Notes: a model not told the origin generated them from the letters alone. DNA of 64,000 bases from CAWJLE01 sp963843645 (GCA_963843645.1 CAWJLE010000003.1:1488001-1552000), one strand, 5' to 3'; shown: positions 25,468 to 34,719, counted from the first letter of the stretch. A program made the numbers and translations.

Positions 25468-25934
25468 CTACTGCAAGACGAGCGCATCCTGCCAGTTGAC
25501 GTACGCCCGGTCTTTCGTCACGAAGTGACATGGTTCAATCTTCAACCCGTACGAATTGACCTGGCGCTCTCAGAACCACTCAGCACACCCAAACTGCACG
25601 TATCCCGGCTCGATCGCCGGGATACGCCGAAGAAGCTCGAACAGGACTCGCCCGGCAAGGCTATCCGCGATACACAATGCAAGGTACGCCAGGCGGTATT
25701 CGACGGTATCGGGTTTGGGGGTCGGCGGCAACGGTTCAACGTTCCGCGGGTCCTATTGACCAGCGTAGATAAAATGTCCACAGCAACTCTGCAAGGTGAA
25801 GCTCGACAGCTCGGCGAAAGCCTGAACGATGTCGGTGATCGGACAGTAGATGGAGCAAATGTCCAGCGCACCAAGTGATTCTCGCCGAGGCGTGGGTTCC
25901 CGACGAATTCTCTCAGCGCCGTGAACGTGTCCAA
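25468..25934 (-). pseudogene. Decayed gene of unknown family (one frameshift, two in-frame stops)
   Basis: On the minus strand a protein-like sequence begins MDTFTALREFVGNPRLGE at 25934. It shifts frame near 25875, then continues through DICSIYCPITDIVQAFAELSS and LQSCCGHFIYAGQ. A TAG at 25755-25753 interrupts it, then VEPLPPTPKPDTVEYRLAYLAL and YVQFGCAEWF, a TGA, and NSYGLKIEPCHFVTKDRAYVNWQDAL up to a TAG at 25468. The residue composition is convincingly coding, and the QSCxGHF motif looks like a metal or catalytic site, but I do not recognise the family. The two stops do not sit at cysteine-like positions, so decay is more likely than recoding. Confidence 0.55.
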
Positions 25935-26060
25935 ATCGTGCCTCTCCCCAGCTCTCGCCGTCCGAATCGCTGTTCACTGTTTGAGCGGATGGTTTCGCCG
26001 ACTCGCCAACGTGTCAACATCGTCGCCTGCGCTGTCAGCGAACGGCGCCCTGAAAGAAGA

Positions 26061-26080
26061 CTTGCGCAATTTGTCGCAAG
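26061..26080. promoter_or_regulatory. Palindromic operator in the CoA-disulfide reductase promoter
   Basis: CTTGCG and CGCAAG form six-base inverted arms about an eight-base centre, covering the -35 and half the spacer, so a bound repressor would block the promoter. No regulator gene is adjacent. Confidence 0.55.
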
Positions 26081-26090
26081 GTGCTATACT
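26062..26090 (+). promoter_or_regulatory. Promoter for the CoA-disulfide reductase/rhodanese gene
   Basis: TTGCGC (26062-26067), 17 bases, TATACT (26085-26090), 65 bases before the ATG at 26155. Confidence 0.7.
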
Positions 26091-26154
26091 CCCCTAGGGT
26101 ATAGAATCATCCGGAATCGAATCTAATCAAGCGGACAAAAGGAGTAATGTCATC

Positions 26155-27870
26155 ATGAGTGGGAAGAAAATCGTCGTCATCGGCGGCGTTGCGGCTGGGC
26201 CTAAGGCTGCAGCCCGGCTTCGCCGGCTCGACCCTCAGGCCGAAATCACCATTGTTGAGCGAGGCAATATCCTGTCTTACGCCGGCTGCGCGATGCCCTA
26301 CTGCATCGCTGGTGATCTGCCCGACTGTATTCACTTAAACTATACGGCTCTCGGCATTCCGCGCGACGCCGTCTATTTCCGTAGCGCCAAGAACATCACC
26401 GTCATGGACAATTCGCTGGCCCAGTCGATCGATCGCCAGGCAAAAACGGTCTCCGTCGTGAACATCGAAACGGGGGCGGCGCAGGTCTTGCCATACGACA
26501 AGCTCATCCTGGCCACCGGCGGGCAGCACATCGTGCCTCGGCTCGAAGGCGTCCAGCTCAATCGCATCTTCCGCCTGGGCCACCCGGACGACGCGATCCA
26601 CATCCGCGATCTGCTCACATCGGGCGCGGTCAAGACAGCGGTCATCATCGGCGGGGGCTTGATCGGCATGGAAACAACGGAGGCCTTCGTCCGCCGCGGT
26701 GTTCAGGTAACAATCGTGGAGATGCTGCCGTATGTCCTGCCCAAGCTGCTCGATCCCGAAAGCGCGGCTTTCCTCACCAACTACCTTTGCAGCAAGGGAG
26801 TCGCAGTTCGCGCCGGCGAGCGCGTCGAGCGCATCCTTGGCGATCAAGAAGGCAACGTCACTACGGTCGTGACAGACCGCGGCGAGATTCCGGCGGACAT
26901 GATCTTGCTGGCGATCGGCGTGCGCGCCAATGTCCAGCTCGCAAAAGAAGCGGGGCTGCAGATCGGCGCCACTGGCGGGATCGTGGTGAACGAGCAACTA
27001 TTAACGAGCGACCCGGACATTTATGCCGCCGGCGACGCAGTTGAAAACACGCAGATGGTCAGTGGGCGCAAGGTCTACGCGCCGATGGGCTCGACGGCCA
27101 ACAAGCAGGGGCGGGTCATTGCCAACCACATCGCTGGCATCGCCGACCGCTTCCCTGGCATTGCTGGCACTGCCGTCCTGAAGGTACTCGATTACCACAT
27201 TGGCAAGACCGGGCTCACTGAGCTGGAAGCACGCGAAGCGGGCTACAAGGTCGTGACCGCGATCAATCCGGGCAACGACTGCTCGCACTACTACCCTGAC
27301 CACAAGCGCGTGTTCACGAAGATGGTCGCTGACGCAGACACTCGGAAGGTGTTGGGCCTGCAGGTGGTCGGCCCCGGCCAGGGCGTCAAGCGCGTCGACG
27401 TCATTGCGACAGCGCTGTACTTCGGCGCGACGGTGGACGACGTGGCGAACCTCGACCTCGGCTATGCACCGCCCTACTCTGAGGCGATAGACCTGGTCAT
27501 CAACACCGCCAACATCATCCGCAACAAGCTTGCTGGAGTGGCTAACGCGCTATCGCCGTTCCAGGTCAAAGCCAAGCTCGACCGCGGCGAGGATTTCATC
27601 TGGCTCGACGTCCGTACGCCGGCCGAATTCGACACAGCCCATATCGACGATCCCCGCATCCGGCTGATGCCGCTGGGCAATCTTCGTCAGCAGTGTCACG
27701 AGCTACCGAAGGACAAAGAGATCGTGGCCTTCTGTGCCGTTAGCCTGCGAGCCTACGAGGCCCAGCGAATTCTGGCCGGTGAAGGATTCAAGGACGTGAA
27801 GTTCATGGACGGCGGCTTCGTCGGCTGGCCGTTCGGCACCGCCTGCTTCGTCCCGCCCGCACAGGCGTAG
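26155..27870 (+). CDS. CoA-disulfide reductase/rhodanese fusion (FAD/NAD(P)-disulfide oxidoreductase)
   Basis: A 571-residue fusion. Residues 1-450 are a pyridine-nucleotide disulfide reductase of the CoADR/NADH-oxidase group: FAD motif GGVAAGPKAAARLRRL, single redox cysteine C45 in SYAGCAMPYC, NAD motif VIIGGGLIGMET and FAD motif DIYAAGDAVE. Residues about 470-565 are a rhodanese domain with active cysteine C527 (IVAFCAVSLRAYEA). CoADR-Rhd enzymes reduce CoA persulfide or polysulfide with NAD(P)H, releasing sulfide and protecting CoA thiols. AAAGGAG precedes the ATG. A strong hairpin follows, so it is a single-gene unit. It could supply reducing power or sulfide to the neighbouring Fe-S cluster genes; that link is inference. 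Confidence 0.9.
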   Translation: MSGKKIVVIGGVAAGPKAAARLRRLDPQAEITIVERGNILSYAGCAMPYCIAGDLPDCIHLNYTALGIPRDAVYFRSAKNITVMDNSLAQSIDRQAKTVSVVNIETGAAQVLPYDKLILATGGQHIVPRLEGVQLNRIFRLGHPDDAIHIRDLLTSGAVKTAVIIGGGLIGMETTEAFVRRGVQVTIVEMLPYVLPKLLDPESAAFLTNYLCSKGVAVRAGERVERILGDQEGNVTTVVTDRGEIPADMILLAIGVRANVQLAKEAGLQIGATGGIVVNEQLLTSDPDIYAAGDAVENTQMVSGRKVYAPMGSTANKQGRVIANHIAGIADRFPGIAGTAVLKVLDYHIGKTGLTELEAREAGYKVVTAINPGNDCSHYYPDHKRVFTKMVADADTRKVLGLQVVGPGQGVKRVDVIATALYFGATVDDVANLDLGYAPPYSEAIDLVINTANIIRNKLAGVANALSPFQVKAKLDRGEDFIWLDVRTPAEFDTAHIDDPRIRLMPLGNLRQQCHELPKDKEIVAFCAVSLRAYEAQRILAGEGFKDVKFMDGGFVGWPFGTACFVPPAQA

Positions 27871-27885
27871 CGTACAAAGGCTTGA

Positions 27886-27924
27886 GACACGGCCGACCGG
27901 CGGTGACCGTCGACCGGCCGTGTC
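27886..27924 (+). terminator. Terminator-like hairpin after the CoA-disulfide reductase gene
   Basis: GACACGGCCG pairs with CGGCCGTGTC, with further pairing inside the loop. No T-run follows. It may also end the minus-strand VapC transcript. Confidence 0.6.
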
Positions 27925-28006
27925 AGAACTCGTTCCCACGCAGAACCAGTCTGCGCGCTGGCCTGCATTCAAGTCAGAGTTGCACCCATATCGGATCGCG
28001 CGACGC

Positions 28007-28453
28007 TCATTGAGGTTTGTCCTTGTCCGCAGCTTTCGCCTCGGCTGGAGTCCTGCTTGCGATCCGAAACCCAGCTTGGACAAAATGTCGATCGAAAGAA
28101 AGGACCTGTCGCACACCCGCATTTCGCATGGCGACGAACGAGATGCAATCCACCAGGCTCCAGTCCTTGTCTCCGTAAGCCCTGTACAGCCCCAAAGCTT
28201 GCTCGAACAATGATGGTGTGAGGCGAACGACTTTCGTTTCGTCCGAAGTCAAGAACTGCTCAATGACATCGACAGCCTGGCTCTTGTGGCTGCGAGCCAG
28301 CGCGTTTCCAATTTCAAGCAGAATCGCATCGGTAATGAGCAGTGGATTCCCTTCGAACAAATCAGCCAATTCCAGAGCTTGTTGGTGGTACTGATCGCGC
28401 TGATTGATTAGTGCAATCACGAAGACCGTGTCAACGAACAGGCTAATCGGCAC
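28007..28453 (-). CDS. PIN-domain toxin, VapC-like
   Basis: A 148-residue PIN-fold ribonuclease. The acidic active-site residues appear in FVDTVFVIAL, LEIGNAL and SLVDCISFVAM, with LSFDRHF near the end. It starts at a GTG (28453) that overlaps the antitoxin gene by 11 bases, the usual toxin-antitoxin coupling. VapC toxins cut tRNA or rRNA when the antitoxin is degraded. Confidence 0.87.
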   Translation of the reverse strand: MPISLFVDTVFVIALINQRDQYHQQALELADLFEGNPLLITDAILLEIGNALARSHKSQAVDVIEQFLTSDETKVVRLTPSLFEQALGLYRAYGDKDWSLVDCISFVAMRNAGVRQVLSFDRHFVQAGFRIASRTPAEAKAADKDKPQ

Positions 28454-28664
28454 ACTTCTCCCCGCTCAGGTAAAGGTCCAGGTTTTCGGCGAAATCTTCG
28501 GGTGCCTCGATCTGGATTGTTTTCAGCTTCGACATCAGACTCCGTTTCTTGAGACGAGGTCTGGTCGAGGACAAGCCTTCAATCAACCTGTAGAGTTCTT
28601 CCAATTGCTCCTCATCCAGGTTGTCTATTGCCGCGTGGATCAGTTCTCGTTTGCTTGCATTCAT
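28443..28664 (-). CDS. Antitoxin of the VapC-like toxin
   Basis: A 73-residue acidic/helical protein (MNASKRELIHAAIDNLDEEQLEELYRLI...) with a C-terminal segment EAPEDFAENLDLYL that probably wraps the toxin. The ATG at 28664 follows GGGAGG. It lacks an obvious AbrB or RHH motif; classification rests on the position directly upstream of, and overlapping, the PIN gene. Confidence 0.75.
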   Translation of the reverse strand: MNASKRELIHAAIDNLDEEQLEELYRLIEGLSSTRPRLKKRSLMSKLKTIQIEAPEDFAENLDLYLSGEKCAD

Positions 28665-28694
28665 GCCTGACCTCCCGGGGACACCGTTCATTGG

Positions 28695-28723
28695 AGTCTA
28701 GCACATAAGGCAACAGGCATCAA
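28695..28723 (-). promoter_or_regulatory. Promoter of the toxin-antitoxin pair
   Basis: Minus strand TTGATG (28723-28718), 17 bases, TAGACT (28700-28695), about 30 bases before the antitoxin start. Confidence 0.6.
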
Positions 28724-28782
28724 AACACAGTTCCAGTCTCCCCCTGGAAAGAGAGAGACTGGAAGAGAGGTTGGCTCCGGCC

Positions 28783-29835
28783 TCAGTCCAGAAGTTCCTC
28801 GTGCACGACGACCGTCTTGACCGAGGTCGTGCGCTTGTTCGCCACGTCCTCGATCGCCTGAATGACCTGATCGAACGGCCGCACCGTCTGGAGCGGGAGC
28901 ATCTGAAGCTGCTTGGCCTGCATCATCCGCAGCACGCGTGGGTACGTGTTCGCCGCACCCAGGCCGGTCGTGATCTGGATCTCGTTCAGGACGATGGAAT
29001 CGATGTCGATCGGCAGGTGCGGGACGCCGTACAGGCTGAGGACGCTCAGCTTGCCGCCCAGCTTGACGAGCTTCTCGGCCAGGGCCAGGCCGGTGGCATT
29101 GCCGCTCGTTTCGATGATCGAGTCCGCCTTCACGCCGCCCAGGGCGGCCATGGTCAGCTCCTCAGCGCGGGGGTCGTGCCGGCTCACCACGCGATCGACG
29201 CCGGTCTCCAGCGCCGCCTTCATCCGGTAGTCGCGTGAGCCGAGCAGCACTACCGTCGATGCGCCGTTCGCCTTCGCCTCCTGCGCGGCCAGAACGCCGA
29301 TCGGCCCATCGCCGATGACCAGGACGCGCTCCCCGGATCGATCCGCATCAGCTCGATGCCGTGCATGGACACGCCCGCCGGCTCTGTCATCGATGCTTCC
29401 TGCAACGACACACCTTCCGGCACCTCGTACACGATGTTGGTCGGCACGCGAACGTAGTCGGCGAACGCGCCGGGGTATCGTCCGGTGCAGCCCACCTCGT
29501 TGCGCGGCCAGCACATCTGCGGGCGGCCGGAACGACATGCCTCGCACTTGCCGCAGGGCGCGGTCGTCTCCGAGGTAACTCGGTCGCCGACTTTGAACTG
29601 GGTGACGCCTTCGCCGACAGCATCGACGATGCCCGCCCACTCGTGGCCCGACGTCCACGGGTACGACAGTATGCCCATCCGGAAGTAGGTCATGGTGCCC
29701 CGGTAGATCTCGATGTCGGTGCCGCAGATACCGACCGCGGCCACCTTGCAGACCACTTCATCCCGCCCTGGCTCCGGCTTCGGGGACATCCTCGATGTGC
29801 GCTTCGTTTGGTGCGCGGAACACTACAGCCTTCAT
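28783..29835 (-). CDS. Zinc-dependent alcohol/threonine-type dehydrogenase (two frameshifts)
   Basis: A medium-chain dehydrogenase of about 350 residues read across three frames. The start MKAVVFRAPNEAHIEDV (ATG 29835, AGGAGG upstream) shifts near 29787, where one C too many lies in GTCCCCG. The middle holds the catalytic zinc site GICGTD and GHEWAG and the four structural-zinc cysteines CGKCEACRSGRPQMC. A second shift near 29340 (one G short in CCGGGGAG) leads to the NAD fold GERVLVIGDGPIGVLAAQEA and the C-terminus. Both shifts are in homopolymers, so sequence error is likely. It is the last gene of the riboswitch-led operon and probably oxidises a sugar or diol. Confidence 0.82.
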
Positions 29836-29881
29836 GAACGACCCCTCCTGGTTGATTGGTGTATGTTTCCGAGCGGGCGAC

Positions 29882-30721
29882 TCACTCGATGCCGTAGAAG
29901 CGACGGCAAGTCCCGCCCATGACCTTCTCTTTGTCCACCTCGCTCAGGTTGCCGATCAGCTCTTGCAGCAGGTCGAACACCTGCGCGTACGAATCCGCGG
30001 CCAACAAACACACGGGCCAGTCACTGCCGAACATCAAGCGGTCCGGCGTGAAGATACCCAGCAGGTAATCGACGTATGGCTGAAAATCGTCTCGCTTCCA
30101 CCCGTGTGGGGTCGCCTCCGTCACCATGCCCGACAGCTTGACGTACATCTTCGGATGCTGCGCCATGCGGCCCATCAGCTCAGCCCAATCGTCGTACTGG
30201 TGCTCGAAGATGCGGGGCTTGGCAATGTGGTCGATCACGATCGGCAGATCCGGCAGCTGATCGACGAACCGCTGCATATACGGCCAGTTCCATGGTTTAA
30301 CGCAGATGTCGTAGGTCAGGCCGCGCCGCGCGAGCTCTTTCACGCCGCGCATCATGTCCGGGCGTATCATGTACGCGGGGTCATTCTCGTCCTGCCACAG
30401 GTGGCGCACGCCTTTGAATTTGGTGTGCTCTTCTTGAAGGCGATCCAGGATCTCGCCGAGCCGCGGGTTCTTGAGATCCACCCAGCCGACCACGCCGGCG
30501 ATCCAGTCGTAGTGCCAGGCAAAGGATAAGAATTCCTCCGTGCCCGGAAGGTCGTTCCAGACCTGGACGAGGATGGCGCTCTCGACACCTTTCTCCTCGT
30601 GCTGCGGCCGGAGTCGGGCCGGCGTGTAATCCTGGTACATCACCGCGGCCTCAGCGGGCACGCGATGGTAGCGCGACATCATCTCGTTCCAGAAGTGAAA
30701 ATGCGCATCCGTAATCTTCAC
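29882..30721 (-). CDS. Amidohydrolase 2 family protein (L-fuconolactonase/rhamnonolactonase-like)
   Basis: A 279-residue TIM-barrel metal hydrolase with the opening ITDAHFHFWN (HxH ligands H7, H9), GWVDLKNPRL, DHIAKPRI (metal histidine) and FGSDWPVC (catalytic aspartate). The pattern is that of COG3618, whose characterised members are lactonases of L-fucose, L-rhamnose and related non-phosphorylated sugar pathways. Together with the SDR, the aldo/keto reductase and the zinc dehydrogenase it suggests oxidation of a free deoxy-sugar to an aldonate. Substrate is inferred from context only. It starts 31 bases after the aldo/keto reductase stop. Confidence 0.85.
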   Translation of the reverse strand: MKITDAHFHFWNEMMSRYHRVPAEAAVMYQDYTPARLRPQHEEKGVESAILVQVWNDLPGTEEFLSFAWHYDWIAGVVGWVDLKNPRLGEILDRLQEEHTKFKGVRHLWQDENDPAYMIRPDMMRGVKELARRGLTYDICVKPWNWPYMQRFVDQLPDLPIVIDHIAKPRIFEHQYDDWAELMGRMAQHPKMYVKLSGMVTEATPHGWKRDDFQPYVDYLLGIFTPDRLMFGSDWPVCLLAADSYAQVFDLLQELIGNLSEVDKEKVMGGTCRRFYGIE

Positions 30722-30752
30722 CGGGGCCTCCTTACCGTGTGTCGATCTCAGG

Positions 30753-31727
30753 TCACCACAGGTGGTGAACCTGCGCCCGAATGTATTTGTCGTAGATGTC
30801 GCGGATCTTCGCCATGGTTTCGGCCGAGAGTGGAGGCAATTCGGCGGCGCCTGTGTTGTCCACCACCTGCTGCGGCCGCTTGGCCCCCGGAATGACTGTA
30901 GTCACAGCGTCATGCATCAGGATCCAGCGCAGCGCGAGCTGCGCCATGGTCGCGCCGGAAGGTGCGAGCGGGCGCAGTTCCTCCACGGCCTGCAGGCCCG
31001 TGTCGAAATCGACGCCGGAGAACGTCTCACCCCGATCGAAGGACTCGCCGTGGCGATTGTACTGGCGATGATCGTTCGCTGCAAACGTAGTCGTCCGGCT
31101 CATCTTGCCGGTCAGCAAGCCGGAAGCCAACGGTACGCGCACGATGACTGCGACCTTGCGCCGCAGCGCTTCCGGGAAGAAGTCCTCCGCCGGGCGCTGC
31201 CTGAAGATGTTGAAGATGATCTGCACCGATTGCACGTTGGGGTACTCCATCGCCCTCAGCGCTTCGGAAATCTTCTCGACGCTCACGCCGTAGTAGCGAA
31301 GCTTGCCCTCCTTGACGAAGTCGTCGAGGATGCCGAAAACCTCGGCGTCCCAGTAGACCTCCGTGGGTGGACAGTGAAGCTGAATCAGGTCGATGACGTC
31401 CGTGCCCAGGTTCTTCAGGCTGTCGTTGATGAACGCCGTCATGTTCTCGCGGGTGAAACCGCTGGCGACGTGAGGATTCAGACGCCGGCCAAGTTTGGTC
31501 GCGATGTAGATGGGTTCGCGGCGGCTGCGGCGCAGCTTCGCCAGCAACGGCTCACTGCCGTACACGTCAGCCGTGTCGAAGAAATTGACGCCGAGATCCA
31601 TCGCCCGGTTGAGCGCCGCCAGCGAATCGCTCTCTTCCACCGGCCCCCAGGAGCTTCCGATCGCCCAGGTGCCGAACCCTATCTCCGATACCTTCCAGCC
31701 CGTCCTTCCGAATTCACGGTACTTCAT
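30753..31727 (-). CDS. Aldo/keto reductase
   Basis: A 324-residue NAD(P)-dependent oxidoreductase, beginning MKYREFGRTGWKVSEIGFG. The catalytic tetrad is visible: D and Y in FFDTADVYG, K in IATKLGRR and H in LIQLHCPP. The ending PGAKRPQQVVDNTGA is the usual coenzyme-binding region. AAGGAGAAGACGAC precedes the ATG at 31727; the frame is open for another 109 codons upstream but overlaps the SDR gene. Close relatives include L-fucose/D-threo-aldose 1-dehydrogenases, matching the lactonase next to it. Confidence 0.88.
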   Translation of the reverse strand: MKYREFGRTGWKVSEIGFGTWAIGSSWGPVEESDSLAALNRAMDLGVNFFDTADVYGSEPLLAKLRRSRREPIYIATKLGRRLNPHVASGFTRENMTAFINDSLKNLGTDVIDLIQLHCPPTEVYWDAEVFGILDDFVKEGKLRYYGVSVEKISEALRAMEYPNVQSVQIIFNIFRQRPAEDFFPEALRRKVAVIVRVPLASGLLTGKMSRTTTFAANDHRQYNRHGESFDRGETFSGVDFDTGLQAVEELRPLAPSGATMAQLALRWILMHDAVTTVIPGAKRPQQVVDNTGAAELPPLSAETMAKIRDIYDKYIRAQVHHLW

Positions 31728-31776
31728 GTCGTCTTCTCCTTCAGAAAGGACTTCCGACCGCGCTCGCCGGTCATCC

Positions 31777-32604
31777 TTACAGGTGGAGCGGGCCTCCCTT
31801 GGGCCATTTGACACCATAACCCAGCTCGGAACCCCCGCTGACGATGAGTGCCACGCCGGTGACGTAGTTGGCCTGGTCGCTCGCCAGGAACAGGCAGGCC
31901 TCACCCACCTCCTCGATTGTACCGCGACGGCCGGCCCATTGCCAACTGTCGATGAACTCCGCGATCTCCTGCGGATTGGGCTTCGACTCGATGAAGCCAA
32001 TTTCGAGCGGCGTCGCAATGTTGCCCGGCAAGACCGCATTGACACGCACCCCATTGCGCGCCTCGTCTACGGCGAGGGCCTTGGTCAGCGCCGTGATACC
32101 GCCCTTGGTAGCACAATACGTGGTAGCCCATTCCTGGGCCATCTCTCCCACCAGGCTGCTCATGTTGACGATGTTGCCATTCGTCTGGCGCAGGTGCGGC
32201 AGCGCGTACTTGCAGGCCGCAAAGTAGCTGACCAGGTTCAGCCGCAGCAACTTCTCAAAGTCTTCCACGCTGAACTCGTCGATCGAGAGATGCAGGGGGT
32301 GCCAGCCCGCATTGTTCACCAGGCAGTCCAGCCGGCCGTAGTCGTGCACGGTCGTCTCGATCACGTGCTTGATGTCCTCCACTCGGTTGACGTCGCACGG
32401 GATGAATCGACACGTTCCGGGCCCCTGCTTGGTGAGCTCCTCCGCCACGGCTTCGCCCGTGTCCTTGCCGCGCGCACAGATGACCGTCGTTGCGCCGGCC
32501 GCAACGAACGCTCGCGCACAGCCCTCGCCGATCCCTTTGCTTCCCCCGGTAACGATCACTATCCTGCCGTCGAAACCTACAATTGCCGTCCGCCTTTCTG
32601 CCAC
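31777..32604 (-). CDS. SDR family oxidoreductase (L-fucose/L-rhamnose dehydrogenase-like)
   Basis: A 275-residue classical short-chain dehydrogenase: TGGSKGIG, NNAG, catalytic serine in NMSSLVGEMAQEWATTYCATK and the YxxxK pair, then PGNIATPLE. It begins at a GTG (32604) with AAAGGAG upstream. Length and sequence suit sugar 1-dehydrogenases. It lies between the DUF779 and aldo/keto reductase genes with 48-49 base gaps, so it is one transcript with them. Confidence 0.88.
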   Translation of the reverse strand: MAERRTAIVGFDGRIVIVTGGSKGIGEGCARAFVAAGATTVICARGKDTGEAVAEELTKQGPGTCRFIPCDVNRVEDIKHVIETTVHDYGRLDCLVNNAGWHPLHLSIDEFSVEDFEKLLRLNLVSYFAACKYALPHLRQTNGNIVNMSSLVGEMAQEWATTYCATKGGITALTKALAVDEARNGVRVNAVLPGNIATPLEIGFIESKPNPQEIAEFIDSWQWAGRRGTIEEVGEACLFLASDQANYVTGVALIVSGGSELGYGVKWPKGGPLHL

Positions 32605-32652
32605 CAGAGTGCTCCTTTCTTGACGAACACGATGTTGTTCGGACGAGGAGTG

Positions 32653-33012
32653 CTAGCCGCGATCGAGCTCCTGCGCTTCGTCGTCCGTGAAGACGCGCGC
32701 CTGGGACACAAAGTGCATTGACTCCATGCCGTCGAGCGAGAAATCGCTTCCCGGCCCCGGCCCCACACCGATGACGACCTGAGTGTGGCGCCAATATTCG
32801 TATTGCTGAGCGTGCATGTAGAAAGGGCAGCCGCCGATGTGTCCGAGCAGGACGTCCTGCCCACCGACGATGAATTCCCCGTCACGGAAACACATCGGCG
32901 CGCTCCCGTCGCAGCATCCGCCGGATTGGTGAAACATAAGCGGGCCGTACCTGGCCTTCAGTTCTTCTATGAACTGCAGCGCCTCTTCTGTGGCCACGAC
33001 CTTCTCGACCAT
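32653..33012 (-). CDS. DUF779 family protein
   Basis: A 119-residue protein with the DUF779 signature: FHQSGGCCDGSAPMC, GHIGGCPFYMH and a GPGSDFSLDG segment. Genes of this family are very often next to acetaldehyde-type aldehyde dehydrogenases, as here, and the conserved cysteines suggest metal or thiol chemistry, but the function is not established. AAAAGGAGC precedes the ATG at 33012. Confidence 0.88.
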   Translation of the reverse strand: MVEKVVATEEALQFIEELKARYGPLMFHQSGGCCDGSAPMCFRDGEFIVGGQDVLLGHIGGCPFYMHAQQYEYWRHTQVVIGVGPGPGSDFSLDGMESMHFVSQARVFTDDEAQELDRG

Positions 33013-33096
33013 GGTAGCTCCTTTTCGCGAGTGGGCCGGATGCCTGGTCCCACCCACTGCACTGCGCGCCGCGCCAGGCCGCCGGGGTGGACAGAA

Positions 33097-34617
33097 TCAG
33101 AACAACCCCATCGCTTTTTCGCTGTAGCTCACGTGGACGCATTTCTCCTGCTGATAATGCTCCACGGTGGTTTTGTAGTTCTCACGCCCGAGGCCGGACA
33201 TCTTGTAGCCGCCAAACGTCGAGTGCATCGCCGCACCGAGATAGGTGTTCACCCAGACGCGCCCAGCCTGAATGGCCCGGCCCATCCGGTAGCCCGTGTT
33301 AAGGTCACGCGTCCAGACCCCCGCACCGAGTCCATAGACCGTGTCGTTGGCGATCTGAATGGCCTCCTCCTGATCCTTGAACGTCGTGACGCACACTACG
33401 GGCCCGAAAATCTCTTCCTGGAACACTCGCATCTTGTTGTGTCCCTTCAAGATCGTCGGCTGATGGTAGTAGCCATTCCTGAGCTCCCCGGGCAGGACGT
33501 TCCTCTCCCCGCCGAACAAGACCTCAGCGCCCTCTTTGCGGCCGACGTCAACGTAGGACATCGTCCGTTCCAGCTGCTTGAGAGACACCTGCGGCCCCAT
33601 CCTCATCTCGGTATCCAAGGGATCGCCTTGCTTGATCGTGGCCACGCGTGCCAGGGCCCGCTCCATGAACCGGTCGTAGATCGACTCCTGGATCAAGGCC
33701 CGCGAGGGCAAGGTGCAGATTTCGCCGCTATTGTAGCAGAAGAGGCTGAAGCCCTCAAGGGCTCGGTCAAAAAGGGCGTCGTCTTCGGCCATGATGTCGG
33801 CGAAGATGACGTTCGGAGACTTGCCGCCCAGCTCCAACGTCACCGGGATGATGTTCTCCGCAGCATACTGCATGATGAGCCGTCCGGTAGTCGTCTCGCC
33901 CGTCAGCGCGACCTTGGCCACGCGCGGGTTGGTCGCCAGCGCCCGGCCGATCTCCGCGCCCGGACCGTTCAGAATGTTCAGCACGCCCGGCGGCAGCAGG
34001 TCACCGATGACCTCTGCCAGCACCAAAGCGGACACCGGGGTGAGGCTGGCCGGCTTCAAGACGACGCAGTTGCCGCCGGCCAGGGCAGGACCCAGCTTCC
34101 ACGACACCATGTTGAGCGGGAAGTTCCACGGAATGATCGCCGCCACCACGCCCAGCGGCTCGTGGAAGTGGTAGCAGACCGTGTCCTGATCGATTTCCGA
34201 GATGTGGCCTTCGGCAGTACGAACACAGGCCGCGTAGTAACGAAAGACATTCATGATCGAGGGGATGTCTCGACCGAGCACGTCGCGGATCATTTTGCCT
34301 TTGTCCCACGCCTCGGCGACGGCCAGCACCTCTTTGTTTTCCTCGATCCGGTCGGCGATCTTGTTCAGGATGACGGCGCGTTCTGCCGCGGGCATGCGCC
34401 CCCAATCTTCCTTGGCCGCGTGCGCCGCGTCCAACGCGGCCTCAACGTCGGCGGCACTGGAACTGGGCACCTCGCAGTAGGGCCGGCCGACGGATGGGGC
34501 GATGCTCTCACTGTAGCGGCCATCGATGGGCGGGACCCACCTGCCGTTTATGTAGTTTTCGTACCGGGGCTTGTAGGTGAACTTGCTCCCCGGCTGTCCA
34601 GGCTGTGCGTATATCAT
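33097..34617 (-). CDS. Aldehyde dehydrogenase (tandem copy 1 of 3 by coordinate)
   Basis: A 506-residue NAD(P)-dependent aldehyde dehydrogenase of the AldA/acetaldehyde group. Visible are the Rossmann region IIPWNFPLNM, ALTGETTTGRL, the general base in VTLELGGKSPN, the catalytic cysteine in NSGEICTLPSR and the EEIFGPVV motif. All three copies begin MIYAQPG. The residues before the nucleophile are NSGEIC here, versus NQGEVC and NTGEVC in the other copies. AGGGAGAGAC precedes the ATG at 34617. The adjacency to DUF779 is typical for this enzyme type. Confidence 0.9.
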   Translation of the reverse strand: MIYAQPGQPGSKFTYKPRYENYINGRWVPPIDGRYSESIAPSVGRPYCEVPSSSAADVEAALDAAHAAKEDWGRMPAAERAVILNKIADRIEENKEVLAVAEAWDKGKMIRDVLGRDIPSIMNVFRYYAACVRTAEGHISEIDQDTVCYHFHEPLGVVAAIIPWNFPLNMVSWKLGPALAGGNCVVLKPASLTPVSALVLAEVIGDLLPPGVLNILNGPGAEIGRALATNPRVAKVALTGETTTGRLIMQYAAENIIPVTLELGGKSPNVIFADIMAEDDALFDRALEGFSLFCYNSGEICTLPSRALIQESIYDRFMERALARVATIKQGDPLDTEMRMGPQVSLKQLERTMSYVDVGRKEGAEVLFGGERNVLPGELRNGYYHQPTILKGHNKMRVFQEEIFGPVVCVTTFKDQEEAIQIANDTVYGLGAGVWTRDLNTGYRMGRAIQAGRVWVNTYLGAAMHSTFGGYKMSGLGRENYKTTVEHYQQEKCVHVSYSEKAMGLF

Positions 34618-34719
34618 TGTCTCTCCCTGAATTGTCTTGTTCTCATACCTTGATTTGAGACGCAGACGGCCCATTTCGGTCGTCTCCGGTTCGTCGTCAC
34701 TCGATCAGAGACAGAAACA

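Noticed and set aside
25753..25755. TAG (and nearby TGA) in the decayed gene as recoding events
   Set aside because: Neither codon sits at a conserved Cys or Lys position that could be recognised, and a frameshift lies in the same gene.
30753..32054. 433-residue form of the aldo/keto reductase
   Set aside because: The first 109 residues are the SDR gene read in another frame; the standard family start is at 31727 with a ribosome site.
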